From Linanthus parryae (lineage: Eukaryota > Streptophyta > Magnoliopsida > Ericales > Polemoniaceae), in the NCBI GenBank assembly GCA_023055425.1, contig JALGPY010000012.1, positions 12,459,922 to 12,523,921 on the forward strand: DNA of 64,000 nucleotides. The letters run 5' to 3'. Every line of letters starts with the position of its first letter. Position 1 is the first letter of the stretch. Positions 38,479 to 50,307 of this stretch are shown here, piece by piece. A program made the translations under genes and the position numbers. The notes under the pieces are model-generated. The model did no database searches and was not told the DNA's origin. It saw only the letters and a program-made list of their open reading frames with translations.

Positions 38479-38876
38479 TATGTCTCCTGCTTCATACGTA
38501 CCTGCAAAATCAAACTCACAAGATACCCGTGAAGCACAAACATAGGAACAAAATAGCAAATATCCTACTCTACATTGGGTTGCCTCCCAAGAAGCGCTTG
38601 TAATTTAAGGTCGAGGGCCCGACCCGATTACCTCAACCGACAAGGATAGTGGATGATATTTTAACTCTCCACTTCTTCTTCTTTCACCATATTTTCTTAA
38701 TATGCCTTTTCTCACAAGCACCCCTGTGGTCTAACGATGATGGACAATTGTGGAAGTTGACTCCTTTCATCTTACACTTTGTCTTCTTGATCAACCTCCG
38801 CAACATGCCACTGGGCTCAAATGGAACTATGGCCATGAAATCATCCCATTAGTACCTCTCTGGTGCTAAATGCTCT

Positions 38877-39317
38877 TCAAATGACACATGCATCTTGCGA
38901 TGCAGATTCTCGTTCTTGCTCCATCCTAGCTATCAGTGTTCTTTGCATTTCTAGGATAGCTGGTAGCCAATGAGGTTCATCCGAATAATCCTCTTGTGAT
39001 GGTGACCATAGAGGCTCAATTAGAGGCTCAATGTGTGACATAGGTTCCTCTTGTGGCTCTTGTGTAACCATGGACATCCGTGTGATGCGCGCTTGGATCT
39101 CCTCCATAATATTGTGCAAGTCTATCATACAGGATGATGAGTACTCTTGATGCTGATGAAGATGTGATGGATCGAATATGCATGCGTCTTCATACTTGTG
39201 ATTCTTCTTGCATTTATAGCACCAAATCATTGAGCATGTGCCATCTGTGTGCCAAATAGCACAATAGTAGGGGTAATTAGAGATCCCCTCATAATAACCT
39301 TTGCTATGCATGCTCAT
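38877..39317 (-). CDS. LARD-encoded Cys-rich protein, copy 1 (frameshifted end)
   Basis: The same protein as the 38011-38478 copy, in the upstream repeat (nearer the primer-binding site). It is identical to ...RMEQ, after which one extra T near 38913 shifts the frame and replaces the last 19 or so residues with a short tail. Which copy is ancestral cannot be told from the window. Confidence 0.45.
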   Translation of the reverse strand: MSMHSKGYYEGISNYPYYCAIWHTDGTCSMIWCYKCKKNHKYEDACIFDPSHLHQHQEYSSSCMIDLHNIMEEIQARITRMSMVTQEPQEEPMSHIEPLIEPLWSPSQEDYSDEPHWLPAILEMQRTLIARMEQERESASQDACVI

Positions 39318-39450
39318 TATGTCTCCTGCTTCATACGTACCTGCAAAATCAAACTCACAAGATACCCGTGAAGCACAAACATAGGAACAAAATAAAACAA
39401 ACTAAACGAAAAAGTACTCTATACTGACTCCTAACTAAATAATCTATCGC

Positions 39451-39470
39451 TGCCCCCGAAAACGACGCCA
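39451..39470 (-). other. Primer-binding site of the LARD
   Basis: On the minus strand it reads TGGCGTCGTTTTCGGGGGCA, close to the TGGCGCCGTTGCCGGGGA type used by plant Tat/Athila-like gypsy elements. It lies 6 bp inside the 5' LTR. Confidence 0.7.
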
Positions 39471-39476
39471 AAAACT

Positions 39477-40133
39477 TGAAGCGATTTCTTACTTGTATGC
39501 GCAAGTGCACGGTCAAGTAATACAGTGGTGGTATTTCAACCCCGAGTTATCAATCCCACGAGGACAGACTTGATATTATTTAATTAGTTATTAGCTCAAA
39601 ATACGGTACAAGGAGGAAGGAATTGTGATTAAAAATGTTGTCACCCTCAAACAAGTGACTAAAATGAATTAACAAACTAAATTAATATTTTTGGGTTTTT
39701 TCTTGAAGAATATAGAGAACACCTAGGTAACATATTGATCCCCTAGGGGTTTAGACAGTTCCGTATAATGTACTGAAACACGATATCATCTAATCAGTTG
39801 TGCCGGGTAATAGCACTGACTATCTCCTCTCGGTCTCATGTCGTTCTACCTATCGGTCTACTACGGGTCCTGTCGGTCCACCAACGTCCCCCGATATGGT
39901 TCTAACTGCCTAACGTTTTACCGATCACTGGGTCCTATCGGTCCACCAATGCCCAACGCTACACAATTGAATCTAACCTCACACGACTAGTCCAATCATC
40001 TCACCTTTCAGTCTCAATGATTCAGGACTAATTTCTTGTTCTCATTCGTATCCAGCTAAAATCTCTCTCGAGTACACACCTAGAACGCTAGCCTAACCGG
40101 GTAGCTACTCCGTTTATGCTATGTATTAAGTTT
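39477..40133 (-). repeat. 5' LTR of the LARD, truncated
   Basis: Aligns with 33067 to about 33727. Similarity stops abruptly at 40133 ('attaagttt'), so the outer LTR part and the target duplication were lost. Confidence 0.8.
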
Positions 40134-41189
40134 GTGTTAACTCCTCATTCTCTCCTTTTAGCCGAGTCTCCTCTTCCCCTATTCCGTAGGGAGTTCTAGG
40201 TTATCTTCTTCTCGATCCTGGTTATTACGTTACTTAATTTTCAACTAAGTTCCAGTTCCCTTCTTATTAGGTCTAGGATCTCTCTATTGTCTTTTTTACT
40301 ACATCTCTAGATCGTCCACAATTAGTCTTTTTTTTTAATATTTTTTGCAAATAATTTGTTTTTAATACATCCTTCTCATAGTAATCTTCATTGTTCTTTA
40401 ACGCTCAAGAACAATATACATGCTCTCACTCGTGTATTTAAGTGCCATCTACCAAACTCTATATCCATTTTTGTTCTTGGATTTCTCAAATACCTTATTT
40501 AACTGATTTTTAGCAAGGTTTCAAGTAGAATAAGTTACCCAAAAGAAAATTCAAAATCATAACGCATGTGTAACGTCATGACCCTCGTGGCAATGTCGAC
40601 GTAGATATCTAGTGGAGGGTCAAGAGAGTTTATGGAATGTGAAGTCACTACCCTGTCGTAATGTGGTTGTGTGGGGTCCTTTCTCGCCATGTTTCGATAA
40701 GAACAACCGCTACACACTTTCCAATCTAAAATAATATTTCTTGCGTGCAAATATCAGAAGTAGAGTGAAAAAAAAATTCATAGAAATTCATATGAGAACC
40801 AAATTAATTGTTAATATATGCAAAATTTAGTTACTTCTAAAAAGGTGCATAAATAGAAATCTAATTTTAAAAGGTAACACAAAATTATTCCTAATAATTA
40901 TTCCTAAATATGCTTGCATATTATATTATCCATTTAGGGGGAGTTTTCACTAAGATACTAAGCAGACTAGCTCATCAAGGTCTTAATGGTCTAATAACAT
41001 GCATATGTTACTGAGAAGTATCACATGGTACATTTCAGAAGGTCCTGAAGGTTCGATATCATGCAGATGATGTTGAGAAGTTACACATCTAACATTTGAT
41101 AAGACTGACGTGACTTGATAATTTTGGGCTACTCCCCTCATTACACACTGGTTTTTGAGGTGGAATGCCATAAAATTTTAGATGGTATC
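40134..41189. other. Non-coding, no gene recognised
   Basis: T-rich at first, then unique AT-rich sequence. A minus-strand open stretch at 40535-40750 has no protein likeness. The missing 3' end of copia A (RNase H, LTR) is not found here, so a deletion accompanied or followed the nested insertion. Confidence 0.45.
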
Positions 41190-41562
41190 TGTTAGAGTAT
41201 GCACGTGGAAGCTTGATGCCAGTTGTTGTGGAATCAAGAAGAGTGATGAGAGGAAGAAGAAGATGAAGAACAACACAACGATATAACGTGGTTCACTATT
41301 TTTTAGGCTAGCTACATCCACGGACAAAACGAACCAATTTATTGATGAGAGAGTCAATTACAATCCAAGACACACCACACATGTCAATAAAAGAGTCCTA
41401 CACCCATATATAGGCTTAAACTAGTGACTTGTGCCCAAAGTAACGTCCAAACGTTGCCAAAACGAACAAGGAAACAATTCCAAAACGAACAAGGAAACAA
41501 TCCTTAGCCGCCTTGGACCAAGTAAATTTTCTATGCTAGGTTTGAATCACCAAAATCTAACA
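41190..41562 (-). repeat. 3' LTR of the miniature element
   Basis: 373 bp; holds two 23-bp units of 'aaaacgaacaaggaaacaat', where the other LTR holds three. A purine-rich stretch on the minus strand (GTGGAGATT) adjoins it at 41563. Confidence 0.9.
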
Positions 41563-42154
41563 AATCTCCACATTGATTCAAACACCCTAGCAACCAATCC
41601 AATGCTCCTCATCAATCCAATTGTGGATGCGCCTCCCAATCAAGAACGCCTCCACCCAATTCACCAAATCGTTTCTCCGATTGCCATCCGTCTTTTTCAA
41701 CGAACCCGCCAATTGTAGATGCACCTCCAACAATCAAATTTCAAGTGCTCCACCCTAATCGAAACGATCAACCAATCAACCGATAGAACATATTCCCAAA
41801 TTTGCGGTATTGGAATACATTCACTATGCGCCACAACAAGCGCGTCTTCGCGTCTCAACAAACGCGTAGACTTGTGTGTATCAAACAACACACTCTAATG
41901 CACCATGACACAGTGCATCTCCCCAATATCATCACAATGACACTTGATGATGAAAATGCCTATCAATCAATTTCATGCCAATTGCGCCGCCAATATACCG
42001 CACCAAGACGCAAAACGAGACACGCTCAAATATGTGTCAACAACCAATGCGTGCACAATAACACACAGCCAATCAATACATGCCCAATAACATGCACCCA
42101 AACAATCCACGCCCAATAACGCGTCACCAATCAATTGTGTGGCAACAAGACACA

Positions 42155-42577
42155 TCAATTGCTCCATGCCACGAGCCAAATCCCCCGGTTGATCCGAGCC
42201 GTCTCCACCTTGACTTGAATCCTCCTAGCGGCCCGAACAAGATCGCTCCATGCCGACGCTCCAACTCTAACGAGTTCTTGCAACGGATGAGCCCAATTTA
42301 GATCCACAAGCCCAATGCTCCATGTTGGAAGCCCGATTGCGCCGGAACGCCAATTGCACGTGAACCTCCAAATTCGCGCTAGAATGCGCGCCCGATGCTC
42401 CATGGTAAAGAACCCGATAGCTCCCACAATAAGGAACCCGATTGTTCTCCCAATAAGGAACCCGATAGCTCCCACAACAAAGAACTCAATAGTTCCCTCA
42501 ATAAATAATTTGGTGGTGGGTGTACCAACAATATTCTCATCAACACGATAGATCTTCATCCCAAACAAATTCGCCAT
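42155..42577 (-). CDS. ORF of the miniature element, unknown
   Basis: ATG 42577 (MANLFGMKIYRVDENIVG) begins 34 bp after the primer-binding site, where a gag gene would start, and runs 140 codons. The middle is a tandem repeat of about 8 residues (IGFLIVGA / IGFLIGRT) encoded by the 24-bp DNA repeat. No domain is recognised. It may be a gag leftover or chance. Confidence 0.3.
   Translation of the reverse strand: MANLFGMKIYRVDENIVGTPTTKLFIEGTIEFFVVGAIGFLIGRTIGFLIVGAIGFFTMEHRARILARIWRFTCNWRSGAIGLPTWSIGLVDLNWAHPLQELVRVGASAWSDLVRAARRIQVKVETARINRGIWLVAWSN
42405..42504. repeat. About four 24-bp tandem repeats in the miniature element
   Basis: Units of the form 'aaggaacccgatagctccca' followed by 'caat' repeat with changes in the third and fourth copies. 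Confidence 0.75.
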
Positions 42578-42610
42578 CACTCATCACCAACAAACCCAAC
42601 CCAACAACCA

Positions 42611-42622
42611 GGCTCTGATACC
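42611..42622 (-). other. Primer-binding site of the miniature element
   Basis: TGGTATCAGAGC on the minus strand, complementary to the 3' end of initiator tRNA-Met, 3 bp from the 5' LTR. Confidence 0.85.
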
Positions 42623-42625
42623 ACT

Positions 42626-43021
42626 TGTTAGAGTACGCACGCGGAAGCTCGATTCCAGTTGTTGGGGAGTCAAGAAGAGTGATGAAACGAAGAAGAAGAT
42701 GAAGAACAACACAACGATATAACGTGGTTCACTAGTTTTTAGGCTAGCTACATCCACGGCCAAAACGAACCAATTTATTGATGAGAGAGTCAATTACAAT
42801 TCAAGACACACCACACATGTCAAGAAAAGAGTCCTACACCCATATATAGGCCTAAACTAGTGACATGTGCCCAAATCAACGTCCAAACGTTGCCAAAACG
42901 AACAAGGAAACAATTCCAAAACGAACAAGGAAACAATTCGAAAACGAACAAGGAAACAATCCTTAGCCGCCTTGGACCAAGTCCATTTTATATGCTAGGT
43001 TTGAATCACCAAAATCTAACA
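42626..43021 (-). repeat. 5' LTR of the miniature element
   Basis: 396 bp; 23 bp longer than its partner because of one extra 'aaaacgaacaaggaaacaat' unit near 42890-42960. Confidence 0.9.
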
Positions 43022-44102
43022 GTATCAAAGTCGTAACTCGTTCACGTATGTGATCAGTTGAAAAATTGAAGCACCTTAGTTGACTGAGTCATGTCTCTCG
43101 GTTTACCTTATTCACTATTCCAAAGTCATGGTGTGGGCGACCCTCAGGGTTAGGGTTTGACACTTTTTTAACACGTAGATAAGAACATTCAAACCATGTC
43201 ATCCCTATGTAGAGAAATATAATATCTACCTCAATCAAATAAAATTAACTAGAAGTAATTAAGTATTTATGATAATACACTATAAAAAAGTTTAGGACCA
43301 AAACTAAACCTCTTGTATCATTTAAAATTGCCTCAAAGTTATTATAACTTTTTTTTTCTTTTTTTGAGGGAAACTGAGTTACTATAACTTTCAAGGCCCC
43401 AATATTTTATTTTTTATTAATGTTGATGTATATCAACATTATTTTAAATATATCAACCTAAAATTTGTTTATCTATTTTACTTTACTAATTGTTACTTCA
43501 AAAAATTTTGGTGCATCATTTCCTTTATGTGATTCCCTCATATTCGATGTTCTTCTTTTCTTTGCTACGTGATGTATCGCAAGTCTAAGATTTTATTGCA
43601 AATAACCTACATGCAATTGTACTTTGTGACACTAAACGCCTACCTTCTCCCATACACAATATTAATTTACTACTACAACTCCTCGCATTATGCTAATCAG
43701 CGAGAAATTCCAGCAATCAACATAAAATGAAGTCACTTTAATCCTCACCAATTGAACCCCCTTGGTCACGGCAGAGGTTTAATTGGTGATAGTGATCACG
43801 GAGGTTCAATTGATGAGGATTTTTGTGACTTTATTTGGTGTGAATTCAGCTACTGTCAGTAAATGACATAGTGTGAGAGGTTGTTGTAACACCCTCGATT
43901 TTCATTATCGAAAACTCGGATGAAAAGAGAATTAGTAACTAGAAAAGTAGCCTCCAAACCAAACTTCATTAAACAAACTGCATTAAAGAAAGTATTGTAT
44001 CGAGTTTAACCAATATTCAGTTTACAAGCTATGTGTCTCAATGCCCAAGGCCAATATCCAACTATTGCTATGTCGCACTTCTCTGAGCATGTGTGTGCGT
44101 GT
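43022..44102. other. Non-coding; one inverted repeat
   Basis: AT-rich. 43727-43760 and 43797-43837 are imperfect reverse complements ('tcctcaccaattgaaccccc' and 'ggttcaattgatgagga'), with a third related word between; probably a MITE remnant. 'tgtaacaccctcgattttca' at about 43885 resembles the start of gypsy LTRs. No gene. Confidence 0.5.
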
Positions 44103-45775
44103 TTTTTTTTTTGTTTTTTTTTTTTTTTTTGCAAGAAATGAAGAAACATTAACAGAAAAGCAAGCAAGCAAAGTACATGCCCCCAACCATGCAGGATGGG
44201 AAACAAAAACAACCCAAAACTAGACAACCTAGCAAAGTTCTAACGAGACACCCTACAAAAAGCTTCTTACAAGACTTATCATCTCCTTACTAGTAAAAAA
44301 AAAATTTCACACATTAACATAACTGAAAAGCAACTAAGAGACTGGCTAATCCGCTCCAAATCTTGCATCTTTCCCTTCCACATTTGCGGCCACTCCTGGG
44401 ACTTCAGCTGACTCCTTCCTTCATCTGCTGGATCAGATTGAAAACAAATTAGTTAGCATTAATAACTTCAATATGAGTGTAGTTCCTTGAGAGCATGAAG
44501 ATCATAATGTCATTTAGCATATAAATGGTGGCAGTGGGAGTGGTCATCCTGATATCATCTCTGTGTGAATAAACCGTCGTGCCATAGTGCATGGCAAAGC
44601 CAAACACAACTCCGCCCACCCATCCTTCGCTTCTTTGACCAAACAACAATTTTAGATCCTGCATTTGGCATGCATCTGTTTTAACATGAAGAATGCTGAG
44701 ATTATCCTTAAGTTGAGTGATGGAAGAAGTTGAGACTTGATTGTTCCAAGCCTCCAAGAACTGATTCGTGAAAATTTTTGCTTTGTAAATTGGAGACTTA
44801 ACCTCATTGTTAAGGTCATCATCCTTCTTGCCAAAGACAACAGAATTCCTAGACAACCAGATAGTTCAAGTGATTGCACTAATTCAGCAATGGGTTAAAG
44901 GAATTGCATGCCCATTAGAGTGTTTTAAGATATTGTTAAGAAGCTGAGAAAGAGAACAAAGGAAAGGAATTCTAATAGGAGACAAGGACTAGAGAATTTT
45001 AGAAAACGTACAGTCAAGGAGAAGATGATCTATGGTCTCTTCCTGGGTTTTGCAATTACTACAAAGGTTGCTATGGTTCTTGAAAATCTTTTGAATTTCT
45101 GCATTAGTTGGAAGCTTGTTAATGGTAGCCTGCCAAAGGAAGAAAAGGAGTTTGTGTGGAAGTTTGAGTTTCCAAAACTGGTTCCAGGGAAAGTCAAGGA
45201 TGATTCCGCTCCACCCTCTATCATCATGCTTCATAAGACTGTTGCACAGATCGTCTTTGACCATCCATTTATAAGCAGCTGCAGCGGTTAGTTGCCCATA
45301 AGGGGAGCCTTCCCAAATACACTCATCTGGTTGCTCCAAAACGGGCAGGGGGAAAGAGGTTATTTGCTTTTGAGTCCATGCAGGGAGGTGTCTAATTTTG
45401 TCCGAATTCCACATCCTTTTCCCATTTCTATTAGCACTAATTCACTCACTGACCTTAACATCTCTGTTCTCATCATCCATCAGAGAAGATAGAGCAGGAG
45501 TATGAGGGATCCACCTATCCTTGTAGGCAGATATACTTTCTCCCGTTCCAACACTCCATAGAATCCCCCTAGTAATTATGTTTTTACTGAAGAAATACTT
45601 TTCCAAACCAATGAGGGGTTCCTATCTGTTTTTCTATCTAGGAAATCCCTTCTCTTACAGTACCTGGAGGAGAAGTAAGTAGAGAGCAAACTGGATTTTG
45701 CAGTGGCAATCTTACAGGCCTGCTTTGCCAAAGATTTGTGTATCCTTCTAATGCTGCACTAACTTGTGGTGTTTT
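44103..45775 (-). pseudogene. 5'-truncated LINE (L1-type) ORF2 end with poly(A) tail
   Basis: On the minus strand it reads HKSLAKQACKIATAKSSLL, then PSLVWKSI, GILWSVGTGESISAYKDRWI, and a zinc-binding reverse-transcriptase tail (zf-RVT: PHKLLFFLWQATINKLPTNA, NLCSNCKTQEETIDHLLLDC) at 44989-45414. A degraded RNase H-like part follows (44449-44856: WLSRNSVVFG, SEGWVGGVVFGFAM). Frames are broken by stops and shifts. The plus-strand T run at 44102-44132 is the poly(A) tail on the element's strand, so only the 3' 1.65 kb was inserted. Target duplication is uncertain. Confidence 0.85.
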
Positions 45776-46664
45776 AAAATAGCAAAAGCAGACACCACAA
45801 TTAAAAAAACCGTTAGCAAAAAGTTGAATAAACTAACACCCAAACATGTAAATAGATGGCAATATCATAAAATCAATATAAAAAGAAGCTTATCAGAGAA
45901 TCAATTTCTAAAAGAAACCATGGCCTGAGTTAGGCCTTCCAATACAATTACGTTTTCCATAAATAGCAAGTCGACGGGATACAACATTTCTCTTTTATTT
46001 AGTTGCAAAGAGGTACAATACAAATCAAAATTAGTATTCTTAGCTCCCTAGATTATAAGTTTCAACACCTCTTCTAGGGTTCTAGCCCATGGGGATGAGT
46101 ACTAAGGGAAAAACCGGGGTAAATTGCAGCCGAGTTAATTATATGTTTGACCGCATTCACATATGCCCGAGGCCAAATAATAAGAGTTGGGTTGGATGCA
46201 GACACGGGTGGCCAGATCCATAATAATAGTAATAAGTTTTTCTGTACAACTGATTCTCACTTTACGTTAGTTATATATTTTATTCACGTGCTTAAGAGAT
46301 AATTTTTCCGAAACGGTCGATTTCCTAAGAAAGCAAGTACAACCAATATCTAAACAAGATCAGAATTTACAAGCAACACATGTAAGACTCGAAGTAGAAA
46401 TAAAGGCACAATAGGAGTTTGAGTCATACACCATATCCCCATATATCTTATATAGCAAATTACAATCATATCATACATCATATCCCTTATCCCCAATTTC
46501 TTATACCTCACCAAAACAAGGAGTTCGAGTCAAATAGTGTTACTACACTGTAGGGACCATTTTGAATTGTTGGTTTAGACTTGGGGTCAAATGAGTACAA
46601 CTACAAACTTGTAGGGACCATTTTGAATTGGATACCAAAATGAGAGATGGGAAGTACATAGGAA
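45776..46664. other. Intergenic, upstream region of RPK2
   Basis: No gene is seen. It holds a 19-bp perfect direct repeat, GTAGGGACCATTTTGAATT, at 46550-46568 and 46611-46629, plus 'tcttatatagcaaa' (about 46446) as a possible TATA-like motif. Confidence 0.5.
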
Positions 46665-46874
46665 ATGGAGTGTAAGCAACAACGCGTTTTCCCAAAGAAA
46701 CTGTTGAATCAAACACCTCTCTCTCTCTCTCTCTCTCTCTTTCTACTCTGCAACTCGCAACTTAGGGTTAGGGTTCAAACCCGAAAAGCCCTCTTCGATT
46801 TCCCACATAATCAGCCCAGAGGGAGCAGCAAAATCAGGACTCAGGAGGAAGCTTTTGGTGGGTTTGTCATCTGA
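46665..46874 (+). promoter_or_regulatory. Possible upstream ORF in the RPK2 leader
   Basis: An ATG at 46665 opens 69 codons ending 25 bp before the RPK2 ATG, in another frame. It spans the (CT)n tract, giving a Leu/Ser run. It matters only if transcription starts upstream of 46665, which the sequence cannot show. Confidence 0.35.
46717..46740. repeat. (CT)12 tract in the RPK2 leader
   Basis: A CT microsatellite about 160 bp before the start codon. CT/GA tracts are frequent in plant 5' leaders and can affect promoter activity; here this is inference. Confidence 0.85.
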
Positions 46875-46899
46875 CCCTTTTAGGGTTGTTGTTCAAGTG

Positions 46900-49800
46900 A
46901 TGGGTCGTTGTTGGTCTGTGATCAGATGGTCCCGTACTCCTCACAAGCTATGGAAAGTCTTGGTTCTCTTCTGGGTATTCGCCGGAGGGGTCTCTTCCCT
47001 CGTCGATTCAGACAAATCGGCGCTCTTGCAGTTCAAGGCCTCAGTCTCTGACCCTTCTTCAGCGCCACTCTCGAGCTGGGTTTCTTCAAGTGGGTCTGAT
47101 CACTGTTCGTGGGTCGGTGTCTCCTGCGATTCAAATTCACGGGTTGTGGCTCTCAACATCACCGGACAAGGTATTTCGGGTTCTTCTTATTGTTCTAAAT
47201 TTGCTCAATTTCAGATTTATGGGCTTGGTATGAGGAGGAACTGTTTTGGTAGTAGTGTTAGATTGAGGGGTGTGATTCCTCCTGAGATTGCGAAGCTCAC
47301 CGAGCTTCGGGTTTTATCACTCCCGTACAATGAGTTGAGTGGTGACCTTCCTAGTGACATTTGGGGTATGGAAAAGCTTGAGGTTCTTGATCTTGAAGGG
47401 AATTCGATTTCTGGGTTGTTGCCGTCTCGTTTTGGGGGTTTACGGAACTTGAGGGTTCTCAATTTGGGGTTTAATAATATCGGTGGGGAGATTCCACATT
47501 CTCTGTCTGGTTGTTTGAATCTGCAAGTTTTGAATTTAGCTGGAAATAAAATTAATGGGACAGTTCCTGGATTTATCGGGGAGTTGCGAGATTTGAGGGG
47601 ACTTTACTTGTCTTTTAACCGGCTAGCAGGAGCAATTCCAGATGAAATTGGATACCGCTGTGGGAAGCTCGAGCATTTAGAGCTTGCTGGGAATTTCCTG
47701 GTTGATGGAATCCCTAGTAGTTTTGGGAATTGTAGCCGGTTGCGCTCTCTGATCTTGTATTCCAATTCGTTGCAAGAGGTTATTCCTGTTGAACTCGGTC
47801 GACTGACTCAGCTCGAAGTGTTGGACCTGTCGAGGAATAGCATAAGTGGTCCAATACCTCCTGAGATTGGGAACTGTTCTATGTTGTCCGTCCTAGTGCT
47901 CTCAAGCTTGTTCAATCCTCTTCCAAACATTACTCTCATAGGTAGTGATTCTGTGCTAGATCAGTCGATTCCTGATGATGAGTTTAACTTTTTCGAAGGA
48001 ACGATTCCACAAGAAGTGGTGATGCTTCCAAATCTTAGAGTGTTATGGGCACCTAGGGTACTTCTGCAGGGGACGTTGCCTAACAGTTGGGGTTCGTGTG
48101 ACAATCTAGAGATGATCAACTTGAGCCAGAATCTTTTCTATGGGGAAATCTCTGAAGGGTTGGGTCGCTGCAAGAAACTTCACTATCTTAACTTGAGCTC
48201 AAATAGGTTTTCAGGCGAGCTTGGTGGGAAACTTCTTGTGCCTTGCCTTACTGGGCTTGACGTCAGTGGAAATCTTCTGGCAGGATTAATTCCTACCTTC
48301 AACTACAGTTATTGCCCCCACATCCGTTCCTTAGGTGGGTATGCGTCTGAGCGCAACGACTTATCTTCCACTTATTTGTCATTTTTTGCTGATAAAGTGC
48401 TTGGCGAAATCCCATTTCCAACCAGAGATGCCGATGATGTTATGGTATACCATAATTTTGGCGATAACAACTTCACGGGTACTTTGCAGTCGGTGCCGAA
48501 TGGATTGCAAAAGCTAGGAGAGCAAACTGCTTATGCTTTTGTTGCTAGCGAAAACAAGTTATCTGGCTCATTTCCCGGTGATCTGTTTGAGAAATGCAAT
48601 GGGTTGACTTCCATGTTTGTTAATGTGAGCCACAATAGCATATCTGGTCAAATTCTGGCGGGCGTTGGCCCTATTTGCAAATCTCTTAAATTTCTGGACG
48701 CATCTGGGAATCAAATTACTGGGACTATTCCTCCCAGTTTTGGGGATTTGCTATCTTTAACCACCCTTAATCTAAGTTGGAACATGTTGCATGGTCCAAT
48801 TCCAAGCAGTCTGAGCCAGATTAAAGATCTCAAGATTCTTTCGCTGGCTGGTAATAAACTCACTGGATCAATCCCTACAAGTCTGGGCCAGTTGCCTTCT
48901 TTGGAAGTTCTTGAACTTTCTTCAAACTCTCTTGCTGGCAAGATTCCACAAGATCTGGTGAATCTGAGTAACCTTACAGTCCTCCTTCTCGACAACAATA
49001 AACTCTCAGGCCAAATTCCCTCCGGTTTGGCCAATGTGACGACATTGTCAACATTCAATGTGTCTTTCAATAACTTATCAGGGCCTCTTCCACTGAGGGA
49101 CAATTTGAGTAAGTGCAGTAGTGTTATTGGAAACCCTTACCTACGATCTTGTCGCATGGTGTCTTTAACATCCCCACCTGAGGAACGGGGTGGATTTGCA
49201 AATCCACAAAGTTATGAAGCTGCTCCGTTAATGAGCCCACCCGAAAAAGGTGGAAAAAACAGTTTCAATTCAATTGAGATTGCCTCGATTACTTCAGCAT
49301 CAGCTATTGTGTCGGTCCTCCTTGCTCTTATTGTTCTCTTTATTTACACAAGGAAGTGCAAACCAAGGTCCAGAATTGGTGGGTCAGCCAGAAAAGAGGT
49401 CATCATCTTCGGTGAGAATGGTGTTAGATTGTCGTTCGAGGATGTTGTAAGAGCAACTGGGAGTTTCAATGCGAGCAACTGCATTGGAAGTGGAGGCTTT
49501 GGGGCAACCTACAAGGCTGAGATCTCTCCAGGTTTTTTAGTGGCAATCAAACGACTCGCAGTTGGACGATTTCAAGGAGTTCAACAGTTTGAGGCAGAGC
49601 TCAAAACCCTTGGGAGGCTTCGTCATCAAAACCTGGTCACACTAATAGGTTATCATGCCAGCGAAACCGAGATGTTCCTGGTATACAATTATCTGCCAGG
49701 TGGTAACTTGGAGAAGTTTATTCAGGAAAGATCCTCAAGAGCTGTCGATTGGAGGATACTTCACAAAATTGCTTTGGACGTAGCTCGTGCACTGGCTTAT

Positions 49801-50307
49801 CTGCACGACCAGTGTGTGCCCAGGGTTCTTCATCGCGATGTCAAACCTAGTAACATCTTGCTGGATGATGACTACAATGCATATTTGTCAGACTTTGGTT
49901 TGGCCAGGCTTCTGGGTACTTCAGAGACTCATGCCACTACAGGTGTCGCTGGAACTTTTGGGTATGTTGCTCCAGAATATGCAATGACTTGTCGTGTTTC
50001 AGACAAGGCTGATGTATACAGTTATGGGGTGGTGCTTCTGGAGTTAATCTCAGACAAGAAAGCTCTCGATCCTTCGTTCTCATCTTTCGGCAATGGCTTC
50101 AATATTGTGCAGTGGGCGTGCATGCTCTTGCGACAGGGAAGAGCCAAGGAGTTCTTCACTACAGGTTTGTGGGAATCAGGTCCACACGATGATTTGGTAG
50201 AGGTTCTGCACTTGGCCGTTGTTTGTACAGTGGATTCTCTCTCAACCAGGCCTACGATGAAACAAGTTGTACGACGGCTAAAGCAACTCCAACCTCCATC
50301 TTGTTAG
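46900..50307 (+). CDS. RPK2: LRR receptor-like kinase RPK2/TOADSTOOL2
   Basis: One uninterrupted exon encodes 1,135 residues (Arabidopsis RPK2: 1,151, also intronless). Order: N-terminal hydrophobic signal (about 18-35), LRRNT with [10 protein letters not shown] and the CSWVGVSC pair, about 20 leucine-rich repeats broken by an island (about residues 340-370 and 460-540), a closing Cys pair, and a transmembrane helix (about 794-817: [17 protein letters not shown]). The kinase is complete: glycine loop [12 protein letters not shown] (from about 863), Lys884, HRDVKPSN (978-985), DFG (998-1000), APE. It is an RD-type kinase and should be active. The C-terminus [13 protein letters not shown] matches the family. 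In Arabidopsis it acts at the plasma membrane in CLV3-type meristem signalling, embryo radial patterning and anther development. The first in-frame ATG is 46900; the open frame extends upstream only through non-ATG codons. 3' UTR follows to about 50500. Confidence 0.97.
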   Translation: MGRCWSVIRWSRTPHKLWKVLVLFWVFAGGVSSLVDSDKSALLQFKASVSDPSSAPLSSWVSSSGSDHCSWVGVSCDSNSRVVALNITGQGISGSSYCSKFAQFQIYGLGMRRNCFGSSVRLRGVIPPEIAKLTELRVLSLPYNELSGDLPSDIWGMEKLEVLDLEGNSISGLLPSRFGGLRNLRVLNLGFNNIGGEIPHSLSGCLNLQVLNLAGNKINGTVPGFIGELRDLRGLYLSFNRLAGAIPDEIGYRCGKLEHLELAGNFLVDGIPSSFGNCSRLRSLILYSNSLQEVIPVELGRLTQLEVLDLSRNSISGPIPPEIGNCSMLSVLVLSSLFNPLPNITLIGSDSVLDQSIPDDEFNFFEGTIPQEVVMLPNLRVLWAPRVLLQGTLPNSWGSCDNLEMINLSQNLFYGEISEGLGRCKKLHYLNLSSNRFSGELGGKLLVPCLTGLDVSGNLLAGLIPTFNYSYCPHIRSLGGYASERNDLSSTYLSFFADKVLGEIPFPTRDADDVMVYHNFGDNNFTGTLQSVPNGLQKLGEQTAYAFVASENKLSGSFPGDLFEKCNGLTSMFVNVSHNSISGQILAGVGPICKSLKFLDASGNQITGTIPPSFGDLLSLTTLNLSWNMLHGPIPSSLSQIKDLKILSLAGNKLTGSIPTSLGQLPSLEVLELSSNSLAGKIPQDLVNLSNLTVLLLDNNKLSGQIPSGLANVTTLSTFNVSFNNLSGPLPLRDNLSKCSSVIGNPYLRSCRMVSLTSPPEERGGFANPQSYEAAPLMSPPEKGGKNSFNSIEIASITSASAIVSVLLALIVLFIYTRKCKPRSRIGGSARKEVIIFGENGVRLSFEDVVRATGSFNASNCIGSGGFGATYKAEISPGFLVAIKRLAVGRFQGVQQFEAELKTLGRLRHQNLVTLIGYHASETEMFLVYNYLPGGNLEKFIQERSSRAVDWRILHKIALDVARALAYLHDQCVPRVLHRDVKPSNILLDDDYNAYLSDFGLARLLGTSETHATTGVAGTFGYVAPEYAMTCRVSDKADVYSYGVVLLELISDKKALDPSFSSFGNGFNIVQWACMLLRQGRAKEFFTTGLWESGPHDDLVEVLHLAVVCTVDSLSTRPTMKQVVRRLKQLQPPSC

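Larger units (their letters stand above)
37712..39388 (-). repeat. Near-identical 838-bp tandem duplication inside the LARD
   Basis: 'aaaatagcaaatatcctact' begins both copies (37712 and 38550). By eye they differ only at about 37864/38703 (A versus T) and by one inserted T near 38913. The copies are therefore much younger than the element, or homogenised. Confidence 0.92.
33067..40133 (-). mobile_element. Non-autonomous Ty3/gypsy-like element (LARD type)
   Basis: Minus-strand element. The 3' LTR is 33067-35951 (enlarged by a nested insertion). The polypurine tract is at 35952-35967 (minus: GTGTGGGGAAATT before TGATAGCG). The interior is 35968-39450, the primer-binding site 39451-39470, and the 5' LTR starts at 39477 and is cut off at 40133. 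The interior, about 3.5 kb, shows no protease, reverse transcriptase, RNase H or integrase; it has only a duplicated Cys-rich reading frame. It was inserted into copia A between 33066 and 33067. No target duplication survives because the right end is lost. Confidence 0.8.
41190..43021 (-). mobile_element. Complete miniature LTR retroelement (TRIM-like)
   Basis: LTRs at 41190-41562 (373 bp) and 42626-43021 (396 bp) both start TGTTAGAGTA and end ATCTAACA. The flanks carry the same 5 bp, GTATC (41185-41189 and 43022-43026). The primer-binding site next to the right LTR puts the element on the minus strand. The interior is only 1,063 bp and encodes no recognisable retroelement enzyme, so it must have moved with help from another element. 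Confidence 0.93.
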